A DNA stretch of 64,000 bases. Origin: Corynebacterium renale. Its GTDB lineage: Bacteria > Actinomycetota > Actinomycetes > Mycobacteriales > Mycobacteriaceae. Below, in pieces: positions 60,711 through 64,000 of the stretch. How positions within the stretch are numbered: the stretch's first letter is position 1; each line of letters begins with the position of its first letter. The translations under genes and the position numbers were made by a program. The notes under the pieces were generated by a model. That model made no database searches. It worked only from the letters and a program-made list of their open reading frames with translations, and was not told where the DNA came from. The DNA lies in contig NZ_PDJF01000001.1 in the NCBI RefSeq assembly GCF_002563965.1, positions 1,116,001-1,180,000 of the forward strand. Direction: 5' to 3'.

Positions 60711-61778
60711 GTGAGTCTTTCACATTCATGTATGTGGGGGCGATGGCTACGTCGATTAGCAATCGTTGTGGTCATTGCCTCCCTTCTTATTCTTGCTTGC
60801 GCAGTGAGCATGGTCGTTGGTGCTCGCGCCACTAGTCCAGGGGAAATCTTCCCTGGGTTGATAGGTGGCCTCCGCTACGCCACCGGCGCAGCTGAACTCA
60901 CGGGTGCTGAAGGCGATCACATCACCATCTTGTTGGGTACACACCGCATTCCGCGTACCTTTCTTGCGCTCATCGCTGGTGTTGCTTTGGGGGCAGCCGG
61001 TGCTCTCATCCAGGGTTTTACCCGTAATCCGCTGGCGGAACCGGGCATTTTGGGCATAGCTGCAGGTGCCGCAGTCGCCATCGCTGGAGGCATTTCCTTG
61101 GGGGCGGTGTCTACTGCCACCGATTTTGTGGTGCCTGCGCTCATCGGGGCGGTGGCCGTGACAGCACTAGTGTTCGTCCTGGCGACTGCAGGGCCCACGG
61201 GTTCTAGCCCTCTGGCCTTCATCTTGTCGGGTATGGCGCTTTCGGCACTGCTCATGGCTATTGTGAACGCACTTGTCATTACCGATGACAGCGTGCTGGA
61301 CGCGCTTCGTACCTGGGCCACTGGCTCCGTGGCAGGCCGAGATTTTAGCGTTGTGCGCGCTGCTCTTCCGTTGTGCATCGTAGGAGGGATCGCCGCCTGT
61401 CTGCTGGGGCCGGCAATGAATATCCTGGCACTTGGTGAAGAGACTGCTCATAGCCTAGGGGCTCCGGTTCAGGCCTACCGTATTTGCGGAGTTATTGTGA
61501 TCGCGGTCCTTTCTGCAGCAGCCGTCGTAGCAGCAGGTCCCGTCAGCTTTGTCGGGCTGGCTGCACCGCACATGGCGCGAGTTATAACGGGTCATGATTA
61601 TCGCGCCCTTATCCCGCTGTCCATGCTGGTCGGCGGATTCTTTACCCTCACCGCCGACATTCTGGGCCGGGTACTCGTAGCGCCCAGTGAGCTTCCCATG
61701 GGCGCTGTCCTCGCGCTGTGCGGCGTGCCAGTGTTCGTAGTCCTCGTTCGGCGGGGCCGTGTAGGAGGATTGATATGA
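60711..61778 (+). CDS. Iron-siderophore ABC transporter permease 1 (FepD-like)
   Basis: The 355-residue FecCD permease starts at GTG 60711, 3 nt after the binding-protein gene. Typical segments are HRIPRTFLALIAGVALGAAG, NPLAEPGILGIAAGAAVA and PVSFVGLAAPHMARVITG. It pairs with the following permease as a heterodimer. Stop and next start overlap (ATGA). Confidence 0.9.
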   Translation: MSLSHSCMWGRWLRRLAIVVVIASLLILACAVSMVVGARATSPGEIFPGLIGGLRYATGAAELTGAEGDHITILLGTHRIPRTFLALIAGVALGAAGALIQGFTRNPLAEPGILGIAAGAAVAIAGGISLGAVSTATDFVVPALIGAVAVTALVFVLATAGPTGSSPLAFILSGMALSALLMAIVNALVITDDSVLDALRTWATGSVAGRDFSVVRAALPLCIVGGIAACLLGPAMNILALGEETAHSLGAPVQAYRICGVIVIAVLSAAAVVAAGPVSFVGLAAPHMARVITGHDYRALIPLSMLVGGFFTLTADILGRVLVAPSELPMGAVLALCGVPVFVVLVRRGRVGGLI

Positions 61779-62863
61779 GCACCACCGCCCAGTATTCACC
61801 GCGCATTCTCCGTGTAGGTGCGTGTGTGGTTCCCTTCAACGTCCGCCTCGTCGTAGGGATCCTTATCACCTTGGTGATTACAGTCCTCGTTGCCGTGTGG
61901 GCTCTGACCCAGGGCAGTTACTCGTTGACCATGGGCCAGGTCGCAGCGGTCTTCACCGGATCGGGAACCCATATCCAGCGCACCGTGGTCCTCGAGATGC
62001 GCCTGGGCCGAGTATTGGTAGCAATTGTTGTAGGTGCAGCTCTGGGATACGCCGGTGCTCTGACCCAGAACGTGGCCCGCAACGCCTTGGCCAGTCCGGA
62101 CATCCTAGGTATCACGCAGGGTGCGTCCTTGGCAGCGGCCAGCACCATCATCTTTGCTGGAGCAGGAACTGGGGGCATTGTGGAAGCGAGTGCCTCTGGG
62201 CTTATGTCCACGGTTGGCGTACCCGGTGCCGCAATTCTGGGCGCAGTAATCACCGCGTTGGTGGTGTGGTTGGTGTCCGGGGCGCCGAAAAGTTCCATGA
62301 TCCACGTGGTTCTCATCGGAGTCGCGGCATCCATCTTCTTCTCAGCGGCAACAACCTGGATTCTGGCGTACGCCCAGCTTGACAGGGCTGCCTCAGCCCG
62401 CATGTGGTTGACTGGCTCTCTCAACGGACGTGACTTTAATCATCTATGGATCCCACTGGCAGTAGTTCTGTGCGCGGTCGCAGCAGCAGGCTGGATTGCG
62501 TTCCAACTCGCGGCACTTACTCTTGGGGAAACTACCGCCACAGTTCTGGGACTTCGAGTCCGCCGGGTGCAACTAGTGCACCTGCTTACCGCAGTCGTTC
62601 TCACCGCAGTGGCTGTAGCTGCCACAGGGCCGATTGGGTTCATCGCTTTTGTTTGCCCACACCTGGCGCGGATGCTGGCGAACACTCCGGCTCCGCCGTT
62701 ACTTTTTTCGGCCGTCCTCGGCGGGTGTGTCCTTCTGATCGCCGATCAAGTCGCACGCGTAGTTCTACCGTGGGAGTTGCCGGTCGGCGTAGTCACATCC
62801 GTGGTGGGGGCGCCCTTCTTGTTGTACATGATTATTCGAACTCGACGATTGGAGTCGATCTAG
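61775..62863 (+). CDS. Iron-siderophore ABC transporter permease 2 (FepG-like)
   Basis: The 362-residue partner permease. RLGRVLVAIVVGAALGYAGAL, NALASPDILGITQGAS and TGPIGFIAFVCPHLARMLA are class motifs. ATG 61775 overlaps the previous stop; a longer upstream frame is a shadow. Its stop overlaps the ATPase start by 1 nt (TAGTG). Confidence 0.9.
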   Translation: MSTTAQYSPRILRVGACVVPFNVRLVVGILITLVITVLVAVWALTQGSYSLTMGQVAAVFTGSGTHIQRTVVLEMRLGRVLVAIVVGAALGYAGALTQNVARNALASPDILGITQGASLAAASTIIFAGAGTGGIVEASASGLMSTVGVPGAAILGAVITALVVWLVSGAPKSSMIHVVLIGVAASIFFSAATTWILAYAQLDRAASARMWLTGSLNGRDFNHLWIPLAVVLCAVAAAGWIAFQLAALTLGETTATVLGLRVRRVQLVHLLTAVVLTAVAVAATGPIGFIAFVCPHLARMLANTPAPPLLFSAVLGGCVLLIADQVARVVLPWELPVGVVTSVVGAPFLLYMIIRTRRLESI

Positions 62864-63639
62864 TGGACGCCCTGTTCAATACCCGGAACTTAAGCGTGGG
62901 GTATGGCAACACCACCATCATCGACCGACTTAACCTCTGTATCGCAACCGGAGAAGTTACTACACTCATTGGGCCCAACGGATGCGGGAAATCTACCCTC
63001 CTCAAAGCGATGAGCGCTCTGCTTGGGCATACCGGCACCCTCGAATTCTTAGGCCGTCCTCTTGAACAGTGGGGCCGCAAAGAACGAGCTCGCGCACTGA
63101 CCTTGCTCCCGCAGTCACCTGTCGCACCTGGTGGATTAACCGTGGCTCAGCTGATTTCTCGTGGCCGCCACCCGTATCAGAATTGGTTAGCCCAATGGTC
63201 TGACCAGGATAGTGACGTGGTCAATCATGCTATGGAGATCACGGGTGTGGGACACCTGGCTAGTCGGCAGCTCGCAGACCTTTCCGGTGGGCAACGCCAG
63301 CGGGTATGGATCGCCATGGCAATCGCCCAAGACACTCCCGCATTGCTTCTCGACGAACCGACCACTTTCCTCGACCTGGCGACCTCAGTGGACGTGCTAC
63401 GTTTGGTCCGTGAACTCTGCGATACGCAGGGCCGTTCTGTAGTCATGGTATTACATGATCTCAACCTGGCGGGCCGGTTCTCCGACCGCCTCATCCTGCT
63501 CAATGCAGAGGGCTCTGTGGCCGCAAGCGGAAAACCAGAAGACGTCCTCACCGAGGAACTCCTTCGCGAAGTGTTCAGCTTGGACGCCATCGTGGTCAAG
63601 GATCCTGTCAGTGGCGGTCCCTTAGTGTTGCCACGTTAG
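62863..63639 (+). CDS. Iron-siderophore ABC transporter ATP-binding protein (FepC-like)
   Basis: The 258-residue ATPase starts at GTG 62863 (VDALFNTRNLSVGYGN). It has Walker A GPNGCGKST, signature LSGGQRQR, Walker B ALLLDEP and switch MVLHD. The long upstream frame inside the permease is a shadow. The last codon overlaps the convergent gene by 4 bp. Confidence 0.92.
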   Translation: MDALFNTRNLSVGYGNTTIIDRLNLCIATGEVTTLIGPNGCGKSTLLKAMSALLGHTGTLEFLGRPLEQWGRKERARALTLLPQSPVAPGGLTVAQLISRGRHPYQNWLAQWSDQDSDVVNHAMEITGVGHLASRQLADLSGGQRQRVWIAMAIAQDTPALLLDEPTTFLDLATSVDVLRLVRELCDTQGRSVVMVLHDLNLAGRFSDRLILLNAEGSVAASGKPEDVLTEELLREVFSLDAIVVKDPVSGGPLVLPR

Positions 63640-64000
63640 AACGGCAGGTGATTCCGCAGCCAGGCGGCTAGGTTAGGGCCGTTATTCTGAACGCCCCAGA
63701 TGATGAGCGCCAGGAGCACACCCACCACGCCTAGACCTGCCACCGCAGCAAGGCCGCCTTCGGAGCTGCCAGGCTCGGCGTCGGGGGCCTCGCCAGCGTC
63801 GTCTGGCTGCTCATCTGGCTGCACCGGCGGCTTCGGTGTGTCGGGTTTCTCCTGCTTGCCAGGCTCCTCGACCTTAGTGTTGCCCTTGGAGATCGTGACT
63901 TTATCCACCACGTATGGGGTGTTCACGTTGTACGTCGTCAGTGTGAGTGAGTCCGCGGTGACCTCAACGTTCGTGAAATCCGGGTTGTAATCCTGACGCC
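63636..64000 (-). CDS. C-terminal part of a secreted, membrane-anchored protein (5' part beyond the window)
   Basis: The frame is open to the window end, so only the last 121 codons are visible. A beta-rich segment (VEVTADSLTLTTYNV, VVDKVTISKG) is followed by a Pro/Glu/Asp-rich wall-spanning linker, one transmembrane helix (LAAVAGLGVVGVLLALIIWGV) and a short tail. The beta segment resembles the C-terminal end of secreted metallophosphoesterases. An HtaA-type haem-binding surface protein is the alternative, given the iron operon next to it. The visible part cannot decide. Confidence 0.6.
   Translation of the reverse strand, partial: RQDYNPDFTNVEVTADSLTLTTYNVNTPYVVDKVTISKGNTKVEEPGKQEKPDTPKPPVQPDEQPDDAGEAPDAEPGSSEGGLAAVAGLGVVGVLLALIIWGVQNNGPNLAAWLRNHLPF

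Noticed and set aside
1..64000. Search for insertion sequences, integrases, prophage genes and CRISPR arrays
   Set aside because: No transposase, integrase, phage structural gene or regular repeat-spacer array was recognised. The accessory parts (41.1-46.5 kb and 54.6-56.1 kb) carry no visible mobility genes.

Overview
The window reads as a chromosomal segment of a Corynebacterium (Actinobacteria, order Mycobacteriales). The evidence is gene order and promoter style. radA-lpqE-carD-ispD-ispF-cysS-rlmB is the block known from mycobacteria and corynebacteria. thrE, a Lys-rich protein, otsA, a small lipoprotein, otsB, an IpsA-type LacI regulator and a zinc ABC operon follow the Corynebacterium glutamicum order as I remember it. 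pqo-phoR-phoS, purD-purB-purC and purS-purQ-purL are also corynebacterial neighbourhoods. Many genes have a TANNNT -10 box 6-8 nt before the start codon and no Shine-Dalgarno sequence, which means leaderless mRNAs.

Layout. 1-2.5 kb: the 3' part of a beta-glucoside/sucrose-type PTS permease and its BglG-type antiterminator. 2.6-9.8 kb: clpC, a DUF4236-like miniprotein, mutY, a beta-carbonic anhydrase, a membrane-anchored secreted protein, radA and lipoprotein lpqE. 10-15.4 kb: carD, the MEP-pathway genes ispD and ispF, nagB, cysS and rlmB. 15.3-20.1 kb (minus): a zinc ABC operon with a His-rich binding protein, an AspT/SucE-type carboxylate exporter inserted in it, and an esterase at its end. 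20.1-28.3 kb: a LacI regulator, a CMD/AhpD fusion protein, and on the minus strand otsB, malic enzyme, a lipoprotein, otsA, a histone-like Lys-rich protein and thrE. 28.3 kb: tRNA-Thr(TGT), then about 760 bp without a convincing gene. 29-33.8 kb: pyruvate:quinone oxidoreductase, phoRS and a lipase-like hydrolase. 33.8-41.1 kb: a HIT protein diverging from purD, then purB, a DtxR-boxed siderophore ABC operon and purC.

41.1-48.4 kb is the most accessory stretch. It holds three small AT-rich minus-strand genes, two of them for secreted proteins and one of these tendamistat-like. Next comes an operon of a PcaB-like lyase, a DASS carboxylate transporter and a LacI regulator, with two well-placed LacI-type operators. 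An MMPL exporter follows, with a perfect palindrome in its promoter. 48.5-54.7 kb: oligopeptidase B, then a second FecBCD-type operon whose last gene is a SAM methyltransferase preceded by a hairpin carrying a Zur/Fur-like site, then a hydrophobic micropeptide gene. 54.8-56.1 kb: an AlbA_2/winged-helix regulator behind a dense array of CGACGAT inverted repeats. 56.2-64 kb: purS-purQ-purL, a third siderophore ABC operon with DtxR-like boxes, and the end of a membrane-anchored secreted protein.

The main themes are metal acquisition (one zinc system and three FecBCD-type systems), de novo purine synthesis, trehalose synthesis (OtsAB), and carboxylate transport and metabolism. The best candidates for something undescribed are the AlbA_2 regulator with its divergent micropeptide and shared repeats, the secreted-protein trio, the lyase/DASS/LacI operon, and the hairpin-controlled methyltransferase. 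All coordinates come from reading the sequence. Family names come from motif recognition, without database searches.
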